Of a stretch of 8,472 nt of DNA, positions 1 to 6,748 are shown one piece after another. This DNA comes from an uncultured Eggerthellaceae bacterium (GTDB taxonomy: Bacteria; Actinomycetota; Coriobacteriia; Coriobacteriales; Eggerthellaceae). The position numbers and the translations under genes are program-made. Location: the NCBI GenBank assembly GCA_946631805.1, contig CAMPAJ010000062.1, forward strand, positions 1 to 8,472, written 5' to 3'. The notes under the pieces are model-generated. The model was not told the origin of the DNA. It saw only the letters and a list, made by a program, of their open reading frames with translations, and did not search any database. The number at the start of each line of letters is the position of its first letter. The stretch's first letter is position 1.

Positions 1-1396
1 ATGTTACGCCCAAATCGTATGCGGTGTCTGCCACGTCGCCCACCCCGATTGATGCAATGAGGCGCACGAATCCGGTGTTCGAAGATATCGCAAACGCATC
101 GGCAATGCTGCGTATGCCATAGCTGGCATTATCGTAATTCTCGAGCGTGTAGTCGTCGACCGTGGCGGGCGACGAGCAATCGAGATACGTCCCGTACGGA
201 TTGACGCCCTTTTTTATGGCCGTGGCAAGCGTGAACATCTTGAACACCGACCCGCATGGACGGCCGCCGCCGCCCTGCCCCGTCGCGATATTAACCTCGC
301 TTTGACGGTAATCCGAACCGCCGACTATCGCCTCGACGTTACCAGACGAAGGCTCGACAACGGCCATGGCAACCTGCATGGAATCGTTGTACATGCCCTC
401 GCGCTTTTCCTTGCATGCGGCTTCGGCGGCCTTTTGAGTCTGAACGTCGAGCGTCGTGTAGACCTTCATGCCGCCTTTGAGGATGTCGGATTCGGTAAAG
501 TCGTAGTTGTTGTACAAAAGCGAGCGAACGTAGCTGGTGAAGTACGGGTAAGCTTCGATTCCGTCATCCGATATGGTCTCGACGTCGAGCCCGAGCGAGC
601 TCCCCACGGCCTTGTCGTACTGCTTTTGGGTAATGTAGTGTTCACCGAGCATGCGATTCAGGACGATATCGCGCCTCTCGCGCGCCTGGTCGGGGTACTG
701 AATCGGGTCGTTGTACGTCGGCGATTGCGGAATGCCCGCGATCATGGCCGCTTCGGCAAGCGTCAAATAGCTCGCCGACTTTGAGAAATACCTGCGCGCA
801 GCAGCTTCGACGCCATACGCTCCGGCACCGTAATTGACGGTGTTCAAATAGCTCAGAAGGATTTCGTCCTTGCTGTACATCTTCTCGAGCTGCAGGGAAA
901 TGAAAGCTTCGCGCACTTTGCGCTTAACCGAGATGTCGTCCATTTCGCCCGACAAGATCGTGTTGCGCACGAATTGCTGGGTGATGGTCGAGCCGCCTTC
1001 CAGGTTGCCGCCCGTCAGATTTCTAACGAGGGCGCGCATGATGCCAAAATAGTCGACGCCCGAGTGGTCATAGAACCGCGCGTCTTCTATCGCAAGCGTC
1101 GCGTTAATCAGGTCGGGGCTAATCTGCTTGAGCTTCACCGGCTCGCGATACTCGAGCTGGAAACGTGCCAGCACCGTCGACCGGTCGCTCGCATACACGT
1201 AAGTCGGCTGGGCGGTGTCAAAAGCATCGGCGCTCCGGTAGTCAGGCAAGTCGCTCAACCATGACCCCAAGACGAGGACGCCGCCAATCGCCGCGCTAAA
1301 CGCTACGGAAGCGAGAACGGCCAGCACGGCCAGAACGCCTGCCAGCTTTCGGCTCTTGACGCTGCCGCGTCTGTTCTTTACTGCGCGGGATGCCAT
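1..1396 (-). CDS. Class A penicillin-binding protein (bifunctional transglycosylase/transpeptidase), 3'-truncated by window
   Basis: Builds peptidoglycan at the outer face of the membrane: the GT51 domain polymerises lipid II and the transpeptidase domain cross-links stem peptides. I translated 465 codons from the ATG at 1396; the gene continues past the left edge. A basic start (residues 1-18) precedes one membrane helix (about 19-44). The GT51 domain follows, with motif EDARFYDH (catalytic Glu about 104), GGSTITQQ (134-141), KRKVREA (158-164) and NYGAGAYGVEAAA (188-200). The transpeptidase domain has SVFK (Ser383, Lys386) and SSN (438-440); the KTG motif would lie outside the window. A GAGG sits 4 nt before the start. 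The gene begins 19 bp after argH, so cotranscription is likely. The nucleophile context is RPCGSVFKMF rather than the more usual RQPGSxFKPF. Which PBP1 subtype it is cannot be decided without the C terminus. Confidence 0.95.
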   Translation of the reverse strand, partial: MASRAVKNRRGSVKSRKLAGVLAVLAVLASVAFSAAIGGVLVLGSWLSDLPDYRSADAFDTAQPTYVYASDRSTVLARFQLEYREPVKLKQISPDLINATLAIEDARFYDHSGVDYFGIMRALVRNLTGGNLEGGSTITQQFVRNTILSGEMDDISVKRKVREAFISLQLEKMYSKDEILLSYLNTVNYGAGAYGVEAAARRYFSKSASYLTLAEAAMIAGIPQSPTYNDPIQYPDQARERRDIVLNRMLGEHYITQKQYDKAVGSSLGLDVETISDDGIEAYPYFTSYVRSLLYNNYDFTESDILKGGMKVYTTLDVQTQKAAEAACKEKREGMYNDSMQVAMAVVEPSSGNVEAIVGGSDYRQSEVNIATGQGGGGRPCGSVFKMFTLATAIKKGVNPYGTYLDCSSPATVDDYTLENYDNASYGIRSIADAFAISSNTGFVRLIASIGVGDVADTAYDLGVT

Positions 1397-1415
1397 TTAG
1401 CCTCGCCGTATCACG

Positions 1416-2804
1416 CTAGATAGAAGCCTTGTCGGCTTCGAGGGCTTGTTCCACGAGGCCAAGCTGAGCCTTGATCGCCTGCCTGCCCGTCCCGCCCTCG
1501 GTCGTACGGGCGTCCGCTATCGAAACGATGTCGAGCGCTTGGATTATGTCGGCTTCGAACAGCTCGCTCTCGGCCTTGAAATCGTCGATGGAAAGATCCT
1601 CCAAACCGCAGCCCCTCTGATCGCACAGAAGCACCAAGTGCCCCACCACTTCGTGGGCACGGCGGAACGGAAGCCCCTTCTTTGCGAGGTAGTCGGCTAC
1701 ATCGGTCGCTGCGAGGTAGCCCTTGTTCACCTGGGCGCGCATAGCATCTTCGTTGACCTTCATCGTGGAGATCATGCCCGCCATGCATGTATAGCAGTCC
1801 TCGAGCGTGCGCGCGGCGTCGATAGCACCCTCTTTGTCTTCCTGCAGGTCTTTGTTATATGCAAGCGGAAGGGATTTGAGCGTGACGAGCAGCGCCACAA
1901 GATCGCCGACGACGCGACCGGTTTTGCCACGTATGAGCTCCGCAAAATCAGGGTTCTTCTTCTGGGGCATGATCGACGAGCCCGTCGAAAACGCATCGGA
2001 AAGCGTGATGAATCCAAACTCCGACGTGGACCACAGAACGACCTCCTCGGCCAACCGCGACAGGTGAACGCACGACACCGAAGCCGCATATGACAAATCG
2101 AGCAGGAAATCCCTGTCGGACACGGCATCGAGCGAGTTTGCGGTCACATCGGCAAACCCCAACGTCTGGGCTGTCATGCGACGGTCGAGGGGATACGTCG
2201 TGCCCGCGAGCGCTGCAGAACCCAGAGGGCATACATCAGCGGCATCGCGCGCAGCGGCGAGCCTCTTGAAATCACGCGCGAACATCCACGCGTATGCCAG
2301 AAGGTGATGCGAGAGGAACACTGGCTGTGCATGCTGCATATGGGTGTAACCGGGCAGCACGACGTCGCCATACGTCTTGGCGGCATCCACGAGCACCTGG
2401 CGCAGCTCGACGTTGGCCGCCATGAGGTCGGAGCAACGCTGCTTGGCGAACAAGCGCGTATCCGTAACAACCTGGTCGTTGCGCGACCTGCCGGTATGCA
2501 GGCGCGCGCCAGCTTGGCCTATGTCCTCGATCAGGGCCTTCTCGATGGACATATGAATGTCCTCGTCGTTGATGTCGAAGACGAATTCCCCAGCCTCGAT
2601 GCGATCCTTGATCGCGTCAAGGCCGTTAACAATGGCCGTAACATCTTCTTCGCTGATGACGCCTTGCTTGCCCAGCATACGCGCATGGGCCTGCGAACCC
2701 TGGATGTCTTGGGCGTACAGAGCTTTGTCGACAGGAAGCGACGCCCCGAATCTTTGGGTGAATTCCGAAACGTTTTCGGTAAACCTCCCCGACCACAGCG
2801 CCAT
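1416..2804 (-). CDS. argH: Argininosuccinate lyase
   Basis: Cytoplasmic enzyme that splits argininosuccinate into arginine and fumarate, the last step of arginine synthesis. The 462-residue length is normal for the family. The N terminus MALWSGRF is typical. Conserved segments are GRSRNDQV (105-112), GYTHMQHAQP with the catalytic Thr-His pair (T154, H155), and the fumarase/lyase superfamily signature GSSIMPQKKNPD (275-286), which carries the catalytic serine on a flexible loop. The C-terminal part (GGTG at 437-440) is also as expected. The start is supported by an AAAAGGGGG run ending 7 nt upstream. Unlike the common argGH arrangement, it is separated from argG by 315 bp containing a terminator and other palindromes, so it probably has its own promoter. 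The downstream PBP gene follows after 19 bp. Confidence 0.98.
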   Translation of the reverse strand: MALWSGRFTENVSEFTQRFGASLPVDKALYAQDIQGSQAHARMLGKQGVISEEDVTAIVNGLDAIKDRIEAGEFVFDINDEDIHMSIEKALIEDIGQAGARLHTGRSRNDQVVTDTRLFAKQRCSDLMAANVELRQVLVDAAKTYGDVVLPGYTHMQHAQPVFLSHHLLAYAWMFARDFKRLAAARDAADVCPLGSAALAGTTYPLDRRMTAQTLGFADVTANSLDAVSDRDFLLDLSYAASVSCVHLSRLAEEVVLWSTSEFGFITLSDAFSTGSSIMPQKKNPDFAELIRGKTGRVVGDLVALLVTLKSLPLAYNKDLQEDKEGAIDAARTLEDCYTCMAGMISTMKVNEDAMRAQVNKGYLAATDVADYLAKKGLPFRRAHEVVGHLVLLCDQRGCGLEDLSIDDFKAESELFEADIIQALDIVSIADARTTEGGTGRQAIKAQLGLVEQALEADKASI

Positions 2805-2811
2805 GCCATAA

Positions 2812-2820
2812 CCCCCTTTT
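2812..2820 (-). promoter_or_regulatory. argH ribosome-binding site
   Basis: The minus strand reads AAAAGGGGG, ending 7 nt before the argH ATG at 2804. It is a G-rich, imperfect Shine-Dalgarno. A second ATG at 2809 lies in another frame between it and the true start. Confidence 0.6.
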
Positions 2821-2827
2821 GCACATG

Positions 2828-2852
2828 CGACCCAGGTGGCATACCTGGGTCG
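2828..2852. repeat. Perfect 10-bp-arm palindrome in the argH leader
   Basis: On the minus strand CGACCCAGGT is followed by a 5-nt loop ATGCC and then ACCTGGGTCG, all ten pairs matching. No T-run follows on either strand, so it is not a normal terminator. It lies 11 nt upstream of the G-rich argH ribosome-binding site and just downstream of a candidate -10 element. It could be an operator overlapping the transcription start, a 5'-end mRNA-stabilising hairpin, or an RNA control element. The structure is seen directly; the role is inferred. Confidence 0.75.
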
Positions 2853-2854
2853 TA

Positions 2855-2880
2855 TCTATAGCTAATTCAAATGCATTCCA
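2855..2880 (-). promoter_or_regulatory. Candidate argH promoter / possible ArgR-type site
   Basis: An AT-rich patch in a GC-rich background. The minus strand reads GAATGCATTTGAATTAG and then TATAGA (2860-2855), which matches four of six positions of TATAAT. No good -35 hexamer sits at the usual distance. TTTGAATTAG resembles one half of an arginine-repressor (ARG) box, but the second half is poor. A promoter here is expected because argH lies beyond a strong terminator. The exact elements are uncertain. Confidence 0.35.
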
Positions 2881-2901
2881 GGGCGATTCGCCCCTTAAGC
2901 G

Positions 2902-3064
2902 TTGCTGTTCACACCGGTCTTTCACTCGTCCGCCCTGCTCGGGAGGTCGGTGGGGCCGTTCGCTTGGCTTCGGCTAACCGACGTGAATAACAGGAACAGT
3001 GCCTGCAGAATCGCTCACGACCCCACCGCCCTCCCGAGCAGGGCTGCTGGGAACTGAACAGCAA
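2902..3064. repeat. 163-bp nested inverted repeat between argG and argH
   Basis: The outer arms are a perfect 10-bp inverted repeat, TTGCTGTTCA at 2902-2911 and TGAACAGCAA at 3055-3064. The inner arms are 24 bp at 2932-2955 and 3021-3044 with a single mismatch, containing CCCTGCTCGGGAGG and its complement. Imperfect pairing continues into the 65-nt loop. The spacers between outer and inner arms differ (20 and 10 nt). There is no T-run after the stem on either strand, and I see no target-site duplication at the ends. It could be a MITE-like or extragenic palindromic repeat, or a large RNA structure in the argG-argH transcript. It carries no open frame of its own. Confidence 0.75.
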
Positions 3065-3070
3065 TTCTTC

Positions 3071-3111
3071 AACAAAGCGCAGGTATCCCACCCTGTGCGG
3101 GGTACCTGCGC
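3071..3111 (-). terminator. Intrinsic terminator after argG
   Basis: Starting 8 nt after the argG stop codon, the minus strand has GCGCAGGTA (3111-3103), a 17-nt loop that can pair further through CCC/GGG, and TACCTGCGC (3085-3077), followed by TTTGTT (3076-3071). The stem is nine perfect pairs with a T-rich tail. This should end the argC-argG transcript and explains why argH needs separate expression. Confidence 0.8.
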
Positions 3112-3119
3112 CCTTAGCC

Positions 3120-4334
3120 CTATTCCTTGACGGACAGGCGGTTCTGCGCCCAGGTCTTGGCCGGCAAAGCAAACAGCTCGATAAAGCCCGCGGAGGCCTC
3201 GTGGTCGAAGCTGTCTTCCTTGTCGTAGGTGGCCAAAGCGTAATCGTAAACCGAGTAGTCGCTCCGGCGGCCAACGACCGTGCAGTTGCCCTTGTAGAAT
3301 TTCACGCGGACCGTGCCGGTTACATGGGTCTGGGTTGCATTGATGAATCCGTCCAACGCCATCTTCAGCGGAGCGAACCACTGGCCGTAGTACACGACTT
3401 CCGCCCACTTCTGCTCGATGCCAAGCTTGTAGTGCAGGACCTCGCGCTCAAGGCACATATCTTCAAGGGCCTTGTGAGCGGTGATGAGGGCAAGCGCTGC
3501 AGGCTGCTCGTAGCACTCGCGGCTCTTGACGCCCACGAGGCGGTTCTCGATCATGTCGAGGCGGCCGTAGCCATTGCGCCCGGCGATCTCGTTGAGCTTG
3601 TAGATGATGTCGATGTAGCTCATGGCCTCGCCATCGATAGCGCACGGGATACCCGCCTCGAAGCTGATCTCGACGTACTCGGGTTTATCGGGAGCGGCCT
3701 CGGGAGAGCCCGTCATCGTGTAGATGTCCTCGGGCGGCTCGTTCATCGGGTCCTCCAGGACACCGCACTCGATTGCGCGGCCCCACAGGTTGTCGTCGAT
3801 GGAATAGGGCTTGGCATTGGTGACGGGAACCTCGACGCCATGCTCGGCAGCCCACTCGATCTCTTCGGGACGCGTCTTGAACGGCCACTCGCGAACCGGG
3901 GCGATAATCTTGATGGACGGATCGAGCAGCCAGACCGAGGTCTCGAAACGCACCTGGTCGTTACCCTTGCCCGTGCAACCATGCGCGATGTACTTGGCGC
4001 CATGCTCATGAGCGATGCGAACGAGATGCTTGGAAATGACCGGACGGGACAAGGCCGACAGCAGCGGGTACTTGTTCTCGTACAGAGCATTCGCCCGAAT
4101 GGCGTCGGCCAGGTACTCGTTTACGAATTCCTCGCGCATGTCGACCACGTATGCCTCGATAGCGCCTGTGCGCAGGGCCTTCTGACGAATGGCCTCGAGG
4201 CCCTCGTGCTCTTGGCCGACCTCGCCGATGACGGCGATAACGTCCATGTTGTGCTCGTCCATGAGCCACTTGATGCAAATCGACGTATCGAGCCCGCCCG
4301 AGTAAGCAAGTACTACTTTTTCTCTTTCTGCCAT
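3120..4334 (-). CDS. argG: Argininosuccinate synthase
   Basis: Cytoplasmic ATP-dependent ligase that joins citrulline and aspartate to make argininosuccinate. The product is 404 residues, normal for the family, from the ATG at 4334. The ATP pyrophosphatase loop AYSGGLDTS is at 10-18. YPLLSALSRPVI (89-100) and AHGCTGKGNDQVRFE (117-131), which bind citrulline, aspartate and ATP, are intact. I chose MAEREK as the start because AAAGGA sits 5 nt before it. A start 11 codons upstream at 4367 stays in frame, but would place the ribosome-binding site inside the gene and add residues (MMGCPENERNI) unlike the family. It follows argD after 131 bp and ends at a strong terminator. The enzyme needs citrulline, yet no ornithine carbamoyltransferase gene is present in the window. 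Confidence 0.98.
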   Translation of the reverse strand: MAEREKVVLAYSGGLDTSICIKWLMDEHNMDVIAVIGEVGQEHEGLEAIRQKALRTGAIEAYVVDMREEFVNEYLADAIRANALYENKYPLLSALSRPVISKHLVRIAHEHGAKYIAHGCTGKGNDQVRFETSVWLLDPSIKIIAPVREWPFKTRPEEIEWAAEHGVEVPVTNAKPYSIDDNLWGRAIECGVLEDPMNEPPEDIYTMTGSPEAAPDKPEYVEISFEAGIPCAIDGEAMSYIDIIYKLNEIAGRNGYGRLDMIENRLVGVKSRECYEQPAALALITAHKALEDMCLEREVLHYKLGIEQKWAEVVYYGQWFAPLKMALDGFINATQTHVTGTVRVKFYKGNCTVVGRRSDYSVYDYALATYDKEDSFDHEASAGFIELFALPAKTWAQNRLSVKE

Positions 4335-4465
4335 GATGTTCCTTTCGTTTTCGGGGCAGCCCATCACGTGCGTCCCCGCCTGTCACAAATTGCGCGCATT
4401 GCAAAGCGCCTGGTCGAATTCGGCCCGCTACCCCGCAGTGCTATTCCAAAAATGATGAAGCCATT
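4335..4465 (-). other. argD-argG intergenic gap
   Basis: The 131-bp spacer has no terminator-like hairpin with a T-run and no clear promoter. The minus strand carries a weak dyad, TTGC-7 nt-GCAA, within TTGCAATGCGCGCAA, and the argG ribosome-binding site near its end (4340-4345). argF often occupies the slot after argD in arginine clusters, but nothing resembling it or a remnant is visible here. Confidence 0.6.
4340..4345 (-). promoter_or_regulatory. argG ribosome-binding site that sets the start
   Basis: AAAGGA on the minus strand lies 5 nt before the ATG at 4334. This favours that ATG over the upstream in-frame ATG at 4367. Confidence 0.75.
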
Positions 4466-5692
4466 CTACAACAGCCCGCGCAGCCTATCGATTAGAGCGT
4501 CTACATCTCCACGCGCGCAAACAAGCGGCGGAAGGAAACGCAGCGTGTGCGGACCCGTCGCGTTGAGCAGAAGCCCCGCGTCCAGCGCCGCAAGAACGAT
4601 TGCCGGCGCATCGCATTGCGACGCAAGATCGACGGCAACCATCAGGCCGACCCCACGGACCTCGACGACGTTCTGGAGTTGGGCCAAGCGCTCGCGAAGG
4701 TAAGCGCCGACCTCGGTGACGTTTTGCGCAATGCCCTCTTCCTGAATTGTGTCTAAGACAGTATTGGCAGCCGTAATCGCCAAGTTGCTCCCGCCAAACG
4801 TCGATCCGTGGACGCCTGGCTCGAACAAGCAGGCTACGTCCTGTCGCGCTGCGCACGCCCCCATGGGCACGCCGCCCGCTATGCCTTTTGCCATGGTAAC
4901 GACGTCGGGCATAACGTCTGCATGCTGGAAGCCGAACGGGTACGTGCCGCAGCGATACATGCCGCACTGGACCTCGTCGAACATGAGCAGGGCATCGTGC
5001 TCGAGCGTAAGGCGCCGTGCCGCCTGCAAGAACTCCTGAGTGCACGGATACACGCCGCATTCGCCCTGGATGGGCTCGAGCATTACGGCGCACACCTGGT
5101 CGCCGCATTCTTCGAACAAGCGCTCGAGGGCGTCGACGTCGTTTGCGGGGGTTGCAACGAAGCCATCGGGCAAGGGCTGGAATATCTCTTGCTTGACGGG
5201 CTGCGCCGTCGCCGCAAGCGTCGCGAGCGTGCGCCCGTGGAAGCTGCGCTCAAGCGTGACTATGAGGCGCGGCACCGCCTTGCCGGCCTTCTCGGCCTGC
5301 AGCCGTCCCCGCAGACGCGCCAGCTTGATGGCACACTCGTTCGCCTCGGCACCCGAATTGGCAAAAAACGTCTGCCAGTCGGCGCGTTCGCTTTCCTCGA
5401 CGCGTGCGTTGAGCATGTTCGAGAGCTTTTGGGCGAGCTCGCCGCGCCCTTCGATGTAATAGTAGTTGCTTACGTGCATAAGCTTGGCAGCTTGAGCCGA
5501 AACGGCTTCGACAAGCTTGGGATGGCAGTGGCCCAGCGATATAACGCCAATGCCGCCGATGAAATCCAGGTACTCGCGCCCTTCGTCATCCCACACGCGC
5601 ATGCCATCGCCGCGCACGAGTTCGACTGGCTTGCGGCCGAACGTATGCATCACGTATTTGCTTTCCAAATCTTGCTGTTGCTTCAGCGTCAT
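4466..5692 (-). CDS. argD: Acetylornithine aminotransferase
   Basis: PLP-dependent class III aminotransferase that makes N-acetylornithine from N-acetylglutamate semialdehyde with glutamate as amino donor. The 408 residues fit the family. Visible motifs are NSGAEANE (112-119, PLP phosphate), FHGRT (151-155), EPIQGE (206-211), DEVQCGMYRCG (239-249, Asp239 to the pyridine nitrogen), MAKGIAGGVPMGA with Schiff-base Lys269, and GSTFGGSN (296-303). I chose the ATG at 5692 (MTLKQQQ), with AAAGGA 11 nt upstream. The in-frame ATG at 5716 would overlap that site. DEVQCGMYRCG differs from the usual DEVQTGMGRTG, and GGSN differs from GGNP, but the fold and catalytic residues look intact. A related substrate such as succinylornithine cannot be excluded; the argCJB context favours ArgD. 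Confidence 0.95.
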   Translation of the reverse strand: MTLKQQQDLESKYVMHTFGRKPVELVRGDGMRVWDDEGREYLDFIGGIGVISLGHCHPKLVEAVSAQAAKLMHVSNYYYIEGRGELAQKLSNMLNARVEESERADWQTFFANSGAEANECAIKLARLRGRLQAEKAGKAVPRLIVTLERSFHGRTLATLAATAQPVKQEIFQPLPDGFVATPANDVDALERLFEECGDQVCAVMLEPIQGECGVYPCTQEFLQAARRLTLEHDALLMFDEVQCGMYRCGTYPFGFQHADVMPDVVTMAKGIAGGVPMGACAARQDVACLFEPGVHGSTFGGSNLAITAANTVLDTIQEEGIAQNVTEVGAYLRERLAQLQNVVEVRGVGLMVAVDLASQCDAPAIVLAALDAGLLLNATGPHTLRFLPPLVCARGDVDALIDRLRGLL

Positions 5693-5782
5693 GATCGTAG
5701 AGGTCCTTTCACACATCGATTGTCTACCCGCACTGGCCGCTAGGACACCAGGGCAGCGGCATGGGGGTTCGCCACGTCGGAG
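5693..5782 (-). other. argB-argD intergenic gap
   Basis: The 90-bp spacer has no convincing terminator or promoter. The argD ribosome-binding site AAAGGA is at 5704-5709. argD is therefore probably cotranscribed with argB. Confidence 0.5.
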
Positions 5783-6748
5783 CTAGGCCGATACGCCCGC
5801 CTTGTTCTCGAGGAGCTTGCTCGCGAAATTGCCGAGAGCGGCATGGCTGGCATCGTTCTCGGATCCGTCGGCATATACGGCCGTGCCCACGCCGGAAAGC
5901 GTGAGCATCTCCAAAAGAATCGAGTGGGGAATCGTGCCGTTTACGATGTAGGCGCTCTGCACGCCGCCATCGAGCGCCGCCACGCACGAGCGCAGCTTCG
6001 GGATCATGCCGGACGAAAGCGTTCCGCCTTCCACGAGCTCGCGGGCCTCGTCGAGCGTCAACTGCGATACAAGCGTGTCCTTGTCGTCGAAATCGAGGTA
6101 CAGGCCATCGACGTCGGTAAGGAACAGGATCTTGGTTGCGCCCGTCGCGGCTGCAATCTGCCCCGCGACCACGTCGGCATTGACATTGCAATACCCGCCA
6201 TCGTTGCCGATGGCGACCGAGGCGATAACGGGAATGTAATCTGCATCGATCAAATCTTGGAGCAGCGCGCCGTTGATGCGCTTGATGCGCCCCACGCGGC
6301 CAAGCTCCGCCGACGCCGGCTCGGCGATGATGATGCCCCCGTCGACGCCGTTGACGCCGACCGCTATGTTGCCATGCTCGTTGAGGGCGCGCACGAGCTC
6401 CTGATTCACCTTGCCCGCAAGGATCGTGCGCACGATGTCCATGCCTTCGTCGGTGGTGACGCGTTGCCCGTCTTTGAACTCGACGGGTATGCCAGCCTCT
6501 TCCATCGCCTTGGTGATGTCCTTGCCGCCGCCGTGCACGATGACCGGGTTGACTCCGACCGTCTTCAGCAGCACGATGTCGGCCATGACGTCGGCGCGCA
6601 GCTTGGGGTCGACCATGGCCGCGCCGCCGTACTTGATGACGATCGTCTTGCCGGTGATGTTTTTAATCCAGGGAAGCGCCTCGGCGAGCAGCTGGGCGCT
6701 TTCTTTATCGGTAACGCCGTTCGGGCGCGTATCTTTCGAGAACTTCAT
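5783..6748 (-). CDS. argB: Acetylglutamate kinase
   Basis: Phosphorylates N-acetylglutamate with ATP, the second arginine step and the usual point of feedback control when acetyl groups are recycled by ArgJ. The product is 321 residues, slightly long. Motifs are IKYGGAAM (38-45, Lys39), VHGGGKD (71-77), NVNAD (188-192), TDVDG (211-215) and GMIPK (247-251). An N-terminal helix-like segment before KYGG (about 15-33, ending ALPWIKN) resembles the extension found in arginine-inhibited hexameric enzymes, so feedback inhibition is likely but inferred. A tail of about 30 residues follows the GTAV segment near the end. The residue after GGG is Lys where many relatives have Pro. The start overlaps the argJ stop as ATGA, with a GGAG 10 nt upstream. 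Confidence 0.97.
   Translation of the reverse strand: MKFSKDTRPNGVTDKESAQLLAEALPWIKNITGKTIVIKYGGAAMVDPKLRADVMADIVLLKTVGVNPVIVHGGGKDITKAMEEAGIPVEFKDGQRVTTDEGMDIVRTILAGKVNQELVRALNEHGNIAVGVNGVDGGIIIAEPASAELGRVGRIKRINGALLQDLIDADYIPVIASVAIGNDGGYCNVNADVVAGQIAAATGATKILFLTDVDGLYLDFDDKDTLVSQLTLDEARELVEGGTLSSGMIPKLRSCVAALDGGVQSAYIVNGTIPHSILLEMLTLSGVGTAVYADGSENDASHAALGNFASKLLENKAGVSA

Larger units (their letters stand above)
2805..3119. other. Structured 315-bp argG-argH intergenic region
   Basis: I see no credible protein gene here on either strand; open frames crossing it are extensions of argG or argH shadow frames. In the minus-strand direction it holds the argG terminator hairpin, a long nested inverted repeat, a short AT-rich patch with a possible -10 hexamer, a perfect 25-bp hairpin palindrome, and the argH ribosome-binding site. 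The density of dyad symmetry sets it apart from the other gaps in the cluster, which are simple. Confidence 0.85.

Noticed and set aside
302..784. A 160-codon open frame on the plus strand at the left
   Set aside because: It lies opposite the class A PBP gene, whose GT51 and transpeptidase motifs are clear on the minus strand.
2932..3044. The 24-bp inverted repeat as an intrinsic terminator
   Set aside because: Neither side has a T-run after the stem, and the 65-nt loop is too long for a usual terminator.
2902..3064. Insertion-sequence remnant with terminal inverted repeats
   Set aside because: No transposase fragment and no target-site duplication at the ends; kept only as an unclassified repeat.
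3077..3111. T-box-like sequence (AGGGTGGGATACC on the minus strand) after argG
   Set aside because: It only resembles the T-box consensus AGGGTGGNACCGCG; the bases are explained by the terminator stem, and no specifier stem-loop was seen.
3201..4703. A 500-codon open frame on the plus strand opposite argG and argD
   Set aside because: It is antisense to two strongly conserved genes, has no recognisable domain, and long antisense frames are common in GC-rich coding DNA.
4808..5743. A 311-codon open frame on the plus strand opposite argD
   Set aside because: Its sequence follows from the argD codons and shows no family motif. Treated as a shadow.
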